Source: Candidatus Bandiella numerosa (GTDB taxonomy: Bacteria > Pseudomonadota > Alphaproteobacteria > Rickettsiales > Midichloriaceae). From it: 64,000 nucleotides of DNA. The notes below the pieces were generated by a model that was not told where the DNA came from, made no database searches, and was given only the letters and a program-made list of their open reading frames with translations. The DNA lies in contig NZ_CP104164.1 of NCBI RefSeq assembly GCF_029981845.1, forward strand, positions 1,364,001 through 1,428,000. The letters are read 5' to 3'. Shown piece after piece: positions 54,983-62,822 of the stretch (position 1 is the first letter of the stretch; each line of letters opens with the position of its first letter). Position numbers and translations under genes: made by a program.

Positions 54983-55240
54983 TTTCTTTCCCCGGTTATT
55001 TATTCAGATACTTTACCAAATCTCAGTTCTCTCAATACTACTTTTTTCATTCCTACCGAACAAAGTCTAAAGAATATGGTTGTAAATATGTGGAGAAAAT
55101 AGTAGATAATAGTTATGTTATTGTGTCCCCCAGAGATCGAAGTGCAAATTCATGATGATTTGTAATTAAATAGCAGCGCCGTAAGCAGCGTGGAATAAAT
55201 CCAGAAAGAGATTGGAATTAATAAAAAGAGTAATTTTGCT
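54983..55240. other. Gene-free spacer between transposase remnant and symporter
   Basis: No convincing gene. A 75-codon plus-strand frame (54928-55155) has an unlikely composition (runs of Phe and Tyr) and overlaps the remnant. The part after 55130 (CCCCCAGAGATCG and GCAGCGCCGTAAGCAGCG) is richer in G and C than its surroundings and may be leftover mobile DNA. No tRNA or terminator seen. Confidence 0.4.
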
Positions 55241-56470
55241 ATGTGCGCAGAAAATTTGCCAGCACTAAAAAAGAGATCAAATGTATTTCTTTTTTATTTT
55301 ATTGCTATTGTTTTAGGTATTATAAGTGGACTATATGGTTCTGAATTTTTGCAGAACTTAAGTGCGCTTATTTCTGATATTTTTATCAAAATATTTAAAT
55401 GTATTAGCTTACCTATCATTGGATTTTTCATTATAGTTACACTTTCACAATATAGTGCTGATGATCAGATGAAAGGAATATGGCGCAGGACTCTTTTATA
55501 TACAGTTAGCACGACCATAATTGCATCGAGCGTTGCCTGTGCTTTATACTTGATTATCAACCCATCAAATATCTCAACTTTGGATTTAAGTATTTTGCCA
55601 TCACAAAATAATGTTTCTTCCAGTACTTATTTGGGATATTTGATAAATTTGATTCCGTCTAATATTTTTGCCCCATTTTTGGAGCATCAGGTGATGGGGA
55701 TGCTTTTTATCAGTATGGTTGTTGGGATCGCTATTCGTTATATTCCAGATCAAGAATCGCGCACTAGTATTATTAATTTTTTTAAAGGAACTCATGGAAT
55801 CTTTCTTGTGGTGATTGGGTGGATTGTTAACATCATTCCCATTGCACTTTTTGGATTTATTGCAACAGCTATCATTCAATTTAAAAGTGGTGTAAATATT
55901 TCTGGATTAGGTAGCTATCTTGGAGTTGTTGTGCTTGCAAATCTAGTTCAGGGGTTTGTGATTTTACCAATTTTTTTATATACGAATAAAATAAAGCCTT
56001 TTATAATGCTTCGCGGCATGTTTCCAGCGCTTTCTATTGCATTTTTTTCCAAATCTTCTGCCGGAACCTTGCCAGTAACAATGAATACAGTTGAAGTGAA
56101 TCTTGGTGTATCGCCAAAGGTTAGTAGATTTGTACTTCCACTTTGTACATCTATAAATATGAATGGTTGCGCAGCTTTTATCTTTACCACGGTGATTTAT
56201 ATAATGCAAAATCATGGCATAGAGATCAATCTATGGACAATGTTTGCCTGGATTTTTATTGCTACTATTGCTGCAATTGGCAATGCTGGAGTTCCTATGG
56301 GATGCTTTTTTCTTAGTGACAGTTTGCTCAGCAGTATGGATATTCCGATTATTTTACTTGGATTAATATTGCCATTTTATAGCATCATAGACATGATAGA
56401 AACCGCTTTAAATGTTTGGTCGGATGCTTGTGTGACTAAAGTGATTGATGAGCAAACTCAAAAAATCTGA
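55241..56470 (+). CDS. Dicarboxylate/amino acid:cation symporter (SDF family, GltP/DctA-like)
   Basis: A 409-residue polytopic membrane protein of the glutamate/dicarboxylate transporter fold: eight helices plus two re-entrant hairpins. The first hairpin has KSSAGTLPVTM (serine-rich SSSxGT motif), helix 7 has CTSINMNGCAAF (NMDGT-like), the second hairpin GNAGVPMGCFF, and helix 8 ETALNVWSDACVTKV (NVxGD-like with Ser-Asp). Likely imports a host dicarboxylate or amino acid with Na+ or H+. Base use is slightly richer in G/C than neighbours, and it lies between a transposase remnant and another coding scrap, so acquisition by transfer is plausible. Confidence 0.87.
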   Translation: MCAENLPALKKRSNVFLFYFIAIVLGIISGLYGSEFLQNLSALISDIFIKIFKCISLPIIGFFIIVTLSQYSADDQMKGIWRRTLLYTVSTTIIASSVACALYLIINPSNISTLDLSILPSQNNVSSSTYLGYLINLIPSNIFAPFLEHQVMGMLFISMVVGIAIRYIPDQESRTSIINFFKGTHGIFLVVIGWIVNIIPIALFGFIATAIIQFKSGVNISGLGSYLGVVVLANLVQGFVILPIFLYTNKIKPFIMLRGMFPALSIAFFSKSSAGTLPVTMNTVEVNLGVSPKVSRFVLPLCTSINMNGCAAFIFTTVIYIMQNHGIEINLWTMFAWIFIATIAAIGNAGVPMGCFFLSDSLLSSMDIPIILLGLILPFYSIIDMIETALNVWSDACVTKVIDEQTQKI

Positions 56471-56559
56471 AAATTGACAACATCCTTATTTCAACTTTTC
56501 CGTATCTGTTCAAACTGAATTCGGTATTAGATTATATTTGTAAATTAGCTAAAAGGCTT

Positions 56560-56676
56560 ATGGAACCGACTTTGTTCAAAAGGGATGAAGCAAATAGAGA
56601 AAAATCAAGAGGTATAGTTAAAGAACCAATAAAAATTACAATATTAAATACTAAATTAGCAATTAATCAGTTGTAA
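56560..56676 (+). pseudogene. Short coding-like scrap between symporter and rplM
   Basis: An open, protein-like frame runs from within the end of the symporter gene to a TAA at 56674-56676; its only ATG is at 56560, giving 38 residues (MEPTLFKRDEANREKSRG, then IVKEPIKITILNTKLAIN). Upstream of the ATG the same frame reads TFPYLFKLNSVLDYICKLAK. The charged, well-mixed composition suggests a fragment of a real gene. No family recognised. A tiny functional gene cannot be excluded. Confidence 0.3.
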
Positions 56677-56738
56677 TAATTTTTGTTTTATGTATATTCG
56701 TATACTACTAAAGTGTTTTAGAAATAAAAAGTTATTTT

Positions 56739-57194
56739 ATGAGTACAAAGTTATCGAGTACATTTTTTGCTAAACCTTCGTATGTACAAAACAAGTGGTT
56801 GTTAATTGATGCAAAGGATCAAGTATTAGGAAGGCTTGCAGCACAAATTGCAAAAATTCTACGTGGAAAGCATAAGCCTTATTTCACACCACATATTAAC
56901 TGTGGTGATAATGTTGTTGTGATAAATGCAGATAAGTTAAAATTAACAGGCAAAAAACTTCAACAAAAAATTTACTATAGACACACAGGATTTCCTGGAG
57001 GAATTAAACAAATTAAGGCTATTGATTTAATATCAGGGAAATATCCAGAAAGAATGTTGCAATTGGCTGTAAAAAGGATGATGCCCAAAGAGAGCCCACT
57101 TGCAAGACAACAACTTAAATGTTTGCATGTGTATGCTGGGGAAGATAACCCTCATGTAGCACAACAACCTGTTTTAATTAACCCTGTTAAGTAA
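56739..57194 (+). CDS. rplM: 50S ribosomal protein L13
   Basis: An early-assembling large-subunit protein. WLLIDAKDQVLGRLAAQIAKIL, HINCGDNVVVINADK, YRHTGFPGGIK and MMPKESPLARQQL are the conserved blocks. 151 residues. It forms the universal L13-S9 pair with rpsI, 4 bases downstream. Confidence 0.97.
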   Translation: MSTKLSSTFFAKPSYVQNKWLLIDAKDQVLGRLAAQIAKILRGKHKPYFTPHINCGDNVVVINADKLKLTGKKLQQKIYYRHTGFPGGIKQIKAIDLISGKYPERMLQLAVKRMMPKESPLARQQLKCLHVYAGEDNPHVAQQPVLINPVK

Positions 57195-57198
57195 TATT

Positions 57199-57768
57199 AT
57201 GAGTAATAAAGAAGAAATTGTAAAAGAAAGCAAAAAAAAGGAAACTAAAATCAAGGTTGCGTCTACATCAAAACCTAAAATCACACCTAGCTCTACCACT
57301 AAACATGCTTCACCAGGTAAATTAGCAGTTTCTAAAGTTATTGTCGCTGAAAAAAAAGAAATAAAAAAGCTAATCAATGCTGATAAGGTATATGCTACAG
57401 GAAAAAGAAAAACTGCTGTTGCAAAAGTTTGGATGATCAAAAAGGGCTCTGGTATAATCACAGTAAATGGGAAAAGCATTATAGATTATTTCAAAAGGCC
57501 AATTTATAGGATGATCATCAATCAACCTTTTGATATCGTCAAAGCACAAGGTGTTTATGATATAGAATGTCAAGTTCTTGGAAGTGGTTTATCTGGTCAA
57601 GCTGGAGCTATTAGACACGGTATAAGCAAAGCATTGAATCAAATTAGTGATGAGTATCATGGTACATTAAGAAGCGGTGGATTCCTTACTAGGGATAGCA
57701 GAAGAGTAGAAAGAAAAAAATATGGACAGCCTAAAGCTAGAAAGAAATTTCAGTTCTCTAAAAGATAA
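57199..57768 (+). CDS. rpsI: 30S ribosomal protein S9 with N-terminal extension
   Basis: The S9 core occupies about residues 60-189: YATGKRKTAVAKVWMIKKGS, GSGLSGQAGAIRHGISKAL, TRDSRRVERKKYGQPKARKK and the terminal FSKR whose Arg touches P-site tRNA. The first approximately 60 residues are a Lys/Ser/Thr-rich, probably disordered extension (KEEIVKESKKKETKIKVAS). Typical S9 has about 130 residues, alphaproteobacterial ones about 155-160, so 189 is long. The ATG at 57199 is 4 bases past rplM; no other in-frame ATG precedes the core. Confidence 0.94.
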   Translation: MSNKEEIVKESKKKETKIKVASTSKPKITPSSTTKHASPGKLAVSKVIVAEKKEIKKLINADKVYATGKRKTAVAKVWMIKKGSGIITVNGKSIIDYFKRPIYRMIINQPFDIVKAQGVYDIECQVLGSGLSGQAGAIRHGISKALNQISDEYHGTLRSGGFLTRDSRRVERKKYGQPKARKKFQFSKR

Positions 57769-57943
57769 TCCATTAGTATTTCTTATACTATTAATCTATA
57801 AACGTATTGATTTTGTTGTTTTTTTTTTAAAGCGAAATGCATTAGGTATGGCGTTATTTATCAAAACTAATTAATTGAATTTACGCTATTCATGTGAAAG
57901 TGTATACGCTGCTTCCTCATTTTTAATATTATTGATTAATGAT

Positions 57944-59131
57944 ATGTTATTTAATAAACATAAAGAAAGTAATATCTTTTTTATTGTTATTGCAACGATT
58001 TCAGTATTTGATCTTGCTATATTCTTCTATTTACCATTACTTTCAAGTATCAGGCAAGAATTCCAGGTTGATGAATCACTAATTCAATTCAGCGCAGCTA
58101 TTAACGTTTTTGGAATTGGTGTCTCTTCTATTATTTACGGCACATTATCTGATGCTTGGGGTAGAAAAAAATTGGTGTTATTCGGGATAGTTTGCTTCAC
58201 AATCGCTTCATACTGCATATCATTAGTTAACTCAATATATGTACTATTTATTTTGAGATTTATTCAAGGATTAGGAGCAGGAGTATCATGGTCAGTTGGA
58301 AATGCTATAGTACATGATATTTACAAAGGTAAAATGTTTGAAAAAGCAATTATTACTCTACATATTATTATTGGATCAATGCTTGTTATATCGCCAGCAT
58401 TAGGTGGATACGTTGGAAATATTATTGGTTGGAGACACAGCTTTCAACTAATAGCATTTCTTGGTTGTATATTGTTTGTATACTGCATATTTTTATTGCC
58501 AGAAACTTTGCAAAGTAAAAAAACGACAATTAATATTAAAAAAATTTTAGCCAACTATTTAATACTGTTCAAAAATCCCACGTATACAAAATTTTTAACA
58601 ATCAAGGTGTTGATGGTTTCCATTGCATTTGTAAATGTTACAAATTTACCCTTACTATTTGTTGAAACATATAATACAAGTGTTGAAAACTGTGGGTTAT
58701 TAATAGCCTTAGGTGCTTCAATGTTTGTGATTGGTGGAATGATGTGCAATAAATTAATAAACTACTTTTCAACATACAACATAATAAAGCATTCTCTGTA
58801 TTTCATTATTCTTAGTAGCGTTATTTTAATAATTGGTGAACAGATTGGGTTTTTAACTGCAATAAATATCCAACTAATTAAAATTCCATATCTCTTAGGA
58901 ATTGCATGCATTTTTGGTAATGCCACTCACAGGATAGTCAGCGCAATACCAGAATTATCAGGTAGTGCCTCAGCAATTATGATAACACTTGAAATGTTTA
59001 TTAGCTCAATTGGAGTAAGATTAGTTAGCATTTTTTACGATACCACAATTTATCCAATGGAAATATACGCAATTATTGCAACATTAATATCAATAATTAC
59101 ACTAACCAGATTTCATGGACAAAATAATTAA
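57944..59131 (+). CDS. MFS transporter, Bcr/CflA-type
   Basis: Twelve hydrophobic helices in about 395 residues. Family signs: FYLPLLSSIRQEFQVDESLIQ in the first helix and loop, motif A GTLSDAWGRKKL, and RFIQGLGAGVSWSVGNAIVHD at helix 4-5. This group exports drugs or small metabolites with proton antiport. I prefer ATG 57944, just before helix 1, over a TTG at 57875 whose extra 23 residues are not family-like. It is monocistronic, after rpsI; a weak hairpin plus T-run lies at 57780-57831. Confidence 0.85.
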   Translation: MLFNKHKESNIFFIVIATISVFDLAIFFYLPLLSSIRQEFQVDESLIQFSAAINVFGIGVSSIIYGTLSDAWGRKKLVLFGIVCFTIASYCISLVNSIYVLFILRFIQGLGAGVSWSVGNAIVHDIYKGKMFEKAIITLHIIIGSMLVISPALGGYVGNIIGWRHSFQLIAFLGCILFVYCIFLLPETLQSKKTTINIKKILANYLILFKNPTYTKFLTIKVLMVSIAFVNVTNLPLLFVETYNTSVENCGLLIALGASMFVIGGMMCNKLINYFSTYNIIKHSLYFIILSSVILIIGEQIGFLTAINIQLIKIPYLLGIACIFGNATHRIVSAIPELSGSASAIMITLEMFISSIGVRLVSIFYDTTIYPMEIYAIIATLISIITLTRFHGQNN

Positions 59132-59268
59132 TAATGAAGTAATGAATAAAATTAATAGTTTTATATCTTTGACAAAACCTTATTCCCTGACTAATACAAA
59201 ATTTCAAATGCAGTATTGACCATTGATTTATCGCCTGATAGTTTTAAGTGCCATTAGTTATTTATTCC

Positions 59269-60468
59269 ATGAATACAGTTAAATTAAATTTAAATTTTCC
59301 CAAAGAATTAAATACAATATTTGATATTATTTCTAAGGCAAAAGGAGAGTGCAGATTGGTTGGTGGGTGTGTAAGAGATTATTTAATAAATAAAGTGCCA
59401 GTAGATTTTGATATTGCAACAAATTTAATCCCTGAAATAATAATAAAAATATTTCAACGAAGCGATATTAAAGTTTTTCCAATTGGAGTTGAGCATGGGA
59501 CTGTTTTGGTAGTGATTAACGGATTTAATTTTGAGATAACTACATTAAGGAAAGATGTTAAATGTTTTGGTCGACATGCAGAGGTTCAATTTACAAATGA
59601 TTGGAAAGAAGATGCTGCAAGGAGAGATTTCACAATGAACGCTATGTCAGTAACTCTAAATGGAGAACTATATGATTATTTTGATGGTCAGGAAGATTTA
59701 GAGCAAAAAAAGGTCAAGTTTGTTGGAAATCCAACTAAGAGAATTGAGGAAGATTATTTAAGAATATTACGCTATTTAAGATTTTTAGGCCTTTTTGGTT
59801 TGAAAAACATAGATGATGCAAGCTATAAAGCCTCTATAAAAAATATCCAAAATCTTGAGTACATATCCAAGGAAAGAATTAGGAGCGAATTACTAAAATT
59901 ACTTGCATCTCAATTTGCCAAAGAAGTGCTTATAAAGCTAACAGAAGAAAATATTTTTCATTATATTGGATTATCTTCAATTACCATTAGCAGTAAATTA
60001 CTTCAAAGAATTAATTTTAAAATTGATGATCCATTGGTGAATTTAGCTACACTATGTAACTTAAGCACCACACAAAATGCTAACAAAGTTGCTCAACTAA
60101 AAAATAATCTACAACTCTCCAACAAGGAATATAAAGAGCTCAATTGGCTTACTTCATTTACTAACCAACCAAAATTTACAGATTATCACCACTATAAATA
60201 TTGGTATGAATATGGCAAAGATTTATATCTAAGATTTTTATTTGTAGTGAATAATATCACTGAAATTAATGAGTATAAGAAATATTTATATGAAGTATTA
60301 AATGGTGAAGATTTTGTTTTCCCACTTAAAGGTAGGGATTTGCAAAATCTTAACATTACGGGGAAGGCCATAGGAGACGCAATAAAGAAAGCTAAAGACT
60401 ATTGGCATGCCAACAACAATATGCCAAATAAATTAGAACTTATAAGCTATTTAAAAATAGTAACCTAG
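59269..60468 (+). CDS. cca: CCA tRNA nucleotidyltransferase (class II, PcnB/Cca family)
   Basis: Adds or repairs the 3' CCA of tRNAs. CRLVGGCVRDYLINKVPVD holds the nucleotidyltransferase GG...DxD start (VDFDIAT), followed by GTVLVVINGFNFEITTLR, RRDFTMNAMSV, DYFDGQEDLE and RILRYLRFLG (the ERxxxE-like region continues in KERIRSELLKLL). Poly(A) polymerase is a close relative but, in Rickettsiales, this gene normally serves as CCA enzyme. ATG 59269 is preferred over the GTG at 59248. 399 residues, normal. Confidence 0.9.
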   Translation: MNTVKLNLNFPKELNTIFDIISKAKGECRLVGGCVRDYLINKVPVDFDIATNLIPEIIIKIFQRSDIKVFPIGVEHGTVLVVINGFNFEITTLRKDVKCFGRHAEVQFTNDWKEDAARRDFTMNAMSVTLNGELYDYFDGQEDLEQKKVKFVGNPTKRIEEDYLRILRYLRFLGLFGLKNIDDASYKASIKNIQNLEYISKERIRSELLKLLASQFAKEVLIKLTEENIFHYIGLSSITISSKLLQRINFKIDDPLVNLATLCNLSTTQNANKVAQLKNNLQLSNKEYKELNWLTSFTNQPKFTDYHHYKYWYEYGKDLYLRFLFVVNNITEINEYKKYLYEVLNGEDFVFPLKGRDLQNLNITGKAIGDAIKKAKDYWHANNNMPNKLELISYLKIVT

Positions 60469-60523
60469 AAAAGAAAAACTATATTTTGCAAATAATATAT
60501 AATTTAGGTTTTACTTTGATAGC

Positions 60524-60900
60524 ATGCAACAAAATGATAGAAGCAGTTGTAGAGAGCCTATGCTATAGAAAATGCTGCAAGGTTTTTAGGCGGAGATTAT
60601 GCAGAGATAAATATTAGACATTTTCATTATCAATTATATTTGCGAGATTTTTCTGAGAGAAATGCTACTGTTCATAATAAAATAAAAAATAAAGTGCAGG
60701 ACTTTATTTATGGTAAGAAAAAGTTTGATCTTAACGATTATAGAAAATTTTATGATTGTCTAGGTGAAAATAGTTAGAGTTAAGTTATCTTAGAAGTAAA
60801 GGGCTGGAATCAAACTACAACATCAAATACCCATGAAATTCCCAATATTTTTGAATTATTTGGAGATCTAAATGATCCAGCCATCTCGTTTATGGGATAA
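60524..60900 (+). pseudogene. Decayed gene of unknown family
   Basis: The 492-base gap after cca holds protein-like stretches in shifting frames. An ATG at 60524 gives MQQNDRSSC. A frame open at 60553-60777 reads AYAIENAARFLGGDYAEIN, then YLRDFSERNATVHNKIKNKV, then DLNDYRKFYDCLGENS. A third frame then reads LEVKGWNQTTTSNTHEIP and NIFELFGDLNDPAISFMG, with a stop at 60898-60900. Codon use is gene-like throughout, so this looks like a recently broken gene. No family recognised. Confidence 0.5.
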
Positions 60901-60960
60901 AGCAACTATAAGGAGTAGTGTTGCAAACAAGGGTACCTAGCATTTTCTAGCACCTGCTCT

Positions 60961-61992
60961 TTAAAGCTCCTCATGGTTAGTATAACCATCATTATGTTGT
61001 TCAATTTCTTTTGGCACATCATGACTATTTTGGCTATTCAAACTTTTTTCTGCGTCCTTTTTATCTGTTCTACTTACTTGGCCGAATAATTCATTATATG
61101 TTAAATTGTATAACTTATCTCCAAAAGTTAAAACTGATGTAACCGTTATTGATGCAACTGTATTAACAATTAATTTAAAAGTTGCCGACACTTTATCGTT
61201 TCCAACGATTGAGCTTGGTAATTTAGGGCACATATATTTATTATAACCAAAATACATTACGGCATTCACTGAAATGGTGACGATTTGTGGTTTTAACAAA
61301 TTATAATCAAATCCTTCTTTCCCAATTATTTCTTGAATTTGAGTAAAAGATTTAGCATTATTCATAAAGAAAAAAAGATAATCTTGCGTACCAATATGAG
61401 CATGTGATTTAGCAAGTTTACTCTCATTTTCAACACACTCATTAATCTTACCTGCATATATTTGAGGTTGGGAAGCTGATTTGAACTCAGCACCACTAGT
61501 AGATAATTCAGAACCTTCAACAACTGTAGGTAATCTAATTGTTGTCAAAACATTAGATCCTTCTATGCTTAGTTTACTTGCTTCATCAAAAGCTTTTTGA
61601 TGTTCTGCTTTACTATAATTAATTTCATTAAATAATCGCTCAAATTGATTAGTCACAGTGTGAGTTAAAGCAAGTGAAGAAGCAGTTGTTACTAATAAAC
61701 TTGCAACATTAATTACCTCATCATACACGCCATAACTAACTTTTGTCACTTGCCTATAAACAGAAAAAATATCGTCCGAAATACTAATTCCTGTAAAAAA
61801 CGTATATTTATACGGTGAACTCATAAAATGCCCTGTTCGAATTAATGCAACAAAATGAGAAACGGCTAGGGAAAATTTAAACGTATGAATTGCAAGTATT
61901 GCATAATCATATTTAGTTAGATTTGGTAAGTAGTTATCATAAATACTAGTTAGATAATCTCCTATATTGCTAAAATTGTAATTATTAGTCAT
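60961..61992 (-). CDS. Orphan membrane protein with strong ribosome-binding site (unknown function)
   Basis: 343 residues from ATG 61992, chosen because GGAGG (62002-62006) lies 9 bases upstream; the longer frame starting at 62022 would place that site inside the gene. Hydrophobic stretches: about 27-50 (YAILAIHTFKFSLAVSHFVAL), 95-115 (VASLLVTTASSLALTH), about 225-240 (IVTISVNAVMYFGY) and about 262-282 (LIVNTVASITVTSVLTF). The C-terminus is a polar, charged tail rich in Asn, Asp, His and Glu. No family recognised. Lineage-specific genes of this kind often encode host-interaction proteins; that is inference. It lies beside the decayed gene at 60524-60900. Confidence 0.6.
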   Translation of the reverse strand: MTNNYNFSNIGDYLTSIYDNYLPNLTKYDYAILAIHTFKFSLAVSHFVALIRTGHFMSSPYKYTFFTGISISDDIFSVYRQVTKVSYGVYDEVINVASLLVTTASSLALTHTVTNQFERLFNEINYSKAEHQKAFDEASKLSIEGSNVLTTIRLPTVVEGSELSTSGAEFKSASQPQIYAGKINECVENESKLAKSHAHIGTQDYLFFFMNNAKSFTQIQEIIGKEGFDYNLLKPQIVTISVNAVMYFGYNKYMCPKLPSSIVGNDKVSATFKLIVNTVASITVTSVLTFGDKLYNLTYNELFGQVSRTDKKDAEKSLNSQNSHDVPKEIEQHNDGYTNHEEL

Positions 61993-62058
61993 TATTAAAA
62001 ACCTCCGGCTACTTCTCCACACAGCATGAATTTTAATTTTAAAAAAATCAACAAGAAT

Positions 62059-62814
62059 TTAAATTTTGATTAATGATAATTGACATCCAAAATTCTTCTC
62101 CCCTTTGTGAAGGGCTCTTCTACAGCTAAAAAATTTTTTTTCATCTGAGTAAGTATCAATTTTTAAGTCATCAATTTTACTTACGCCATATTTTATCAAC
62201 TTTTCATAACAGTATTTAGGTAAGTCAAATAAAAATCTCCCTTTATTCACTGAATTTTTAAAATACTTATTATTTAAAGTAGTTTCCTCTAAAAATAATA
62301 CATAAAATTTCTCATCAACTTCATAATTATTTTGTCTTATACATGGACCTATTGCAGCATAAAATTGGGATTCACTACCTTTTTTGATTGCACTAATTGA
62401 ATTTTCTATAATACCATTTAGAGCACCCTTCCATCCAGCATGTATTGCTAAGGCAATATTATTTTTATTATCCCAAACTAATATTGGCACACAATCTGCA
62501 GTAATCACTCCTATTACACTATTTTTCCTAGATGAATAAATTGCATCACCCTCGATTTTATTGATGGTATTATTTGCTTTTATTACCATATTTGAGTGAA
62601 TTTGATTTAGTAATGTTAAATCTTCTATATTTACACTTAGGCAATTAGCGGCAATAATTAAATTATTATTAACGTTTTCTATATTATCCAGATTGTTAAA
62701 TTTACAGTTTAAACTACTAAATTCATCTGAGCTTACACCACCATTTCGAGTAAAGAATCCATGCTCAACCCCAACATTTTTTAATAAAGATGATTCTATA
62801 AAAATGTCCGACAT
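62059..62814 (-). CDS. pgeF: Purine nucleoside phosphorylase/laccase-domain protein (PgeF/YfiH family)
   Basis: 251 residues of the multicopper-like YfiH fold. FFTRNGGVSSDEFSSLNC, ITADCVPILVWD and IHAGWKGALNGII hold the conserved Cys and His zinc ligands, with AAIGPCIRQNNYEVDE following. Family members have been described as purine nucleoside phosphorylase/adenosine deaminase (FAMIN-like) or as peptidoglycan-editing factors; the relevant role here is open. It lies 8 bases after gshA on the same strand, so the two are likely co-transcribed. Confidence 0.9.
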   Translation of the reverse strand: MSDIFIESSLLKNVGVEHGFFTRNGGVSSDEFSSLNCKFNNLDNIENVNNNLIIAANCLSVNIEDLTLLNQIHSNMVIKANNTINKIEGDAIYSSRKNSVIGVITADCVPILVWDNKNNIALAIHAGWKGALNGIIENSISAIKKGSESQFYAAIGPCIRQNNYEVDEKFYVLFLEETTLNNKYFKNSVNKGRFLFDLPKYCYEKLIKYGVSKIDDLKIDTYSDEKKFFSCRRALHKGEKNFGCQLSLIKI

Positions 62815-62822
62815 ATAAATTT

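Noticed and set aside
54928..55155. 75-codon plus-strand frame rich in Phe and Tyr
   Set aside because: Starts opposite the transposase remnant, has no ribosome-binding site, and its composition looks like translated AT-rich spacer.
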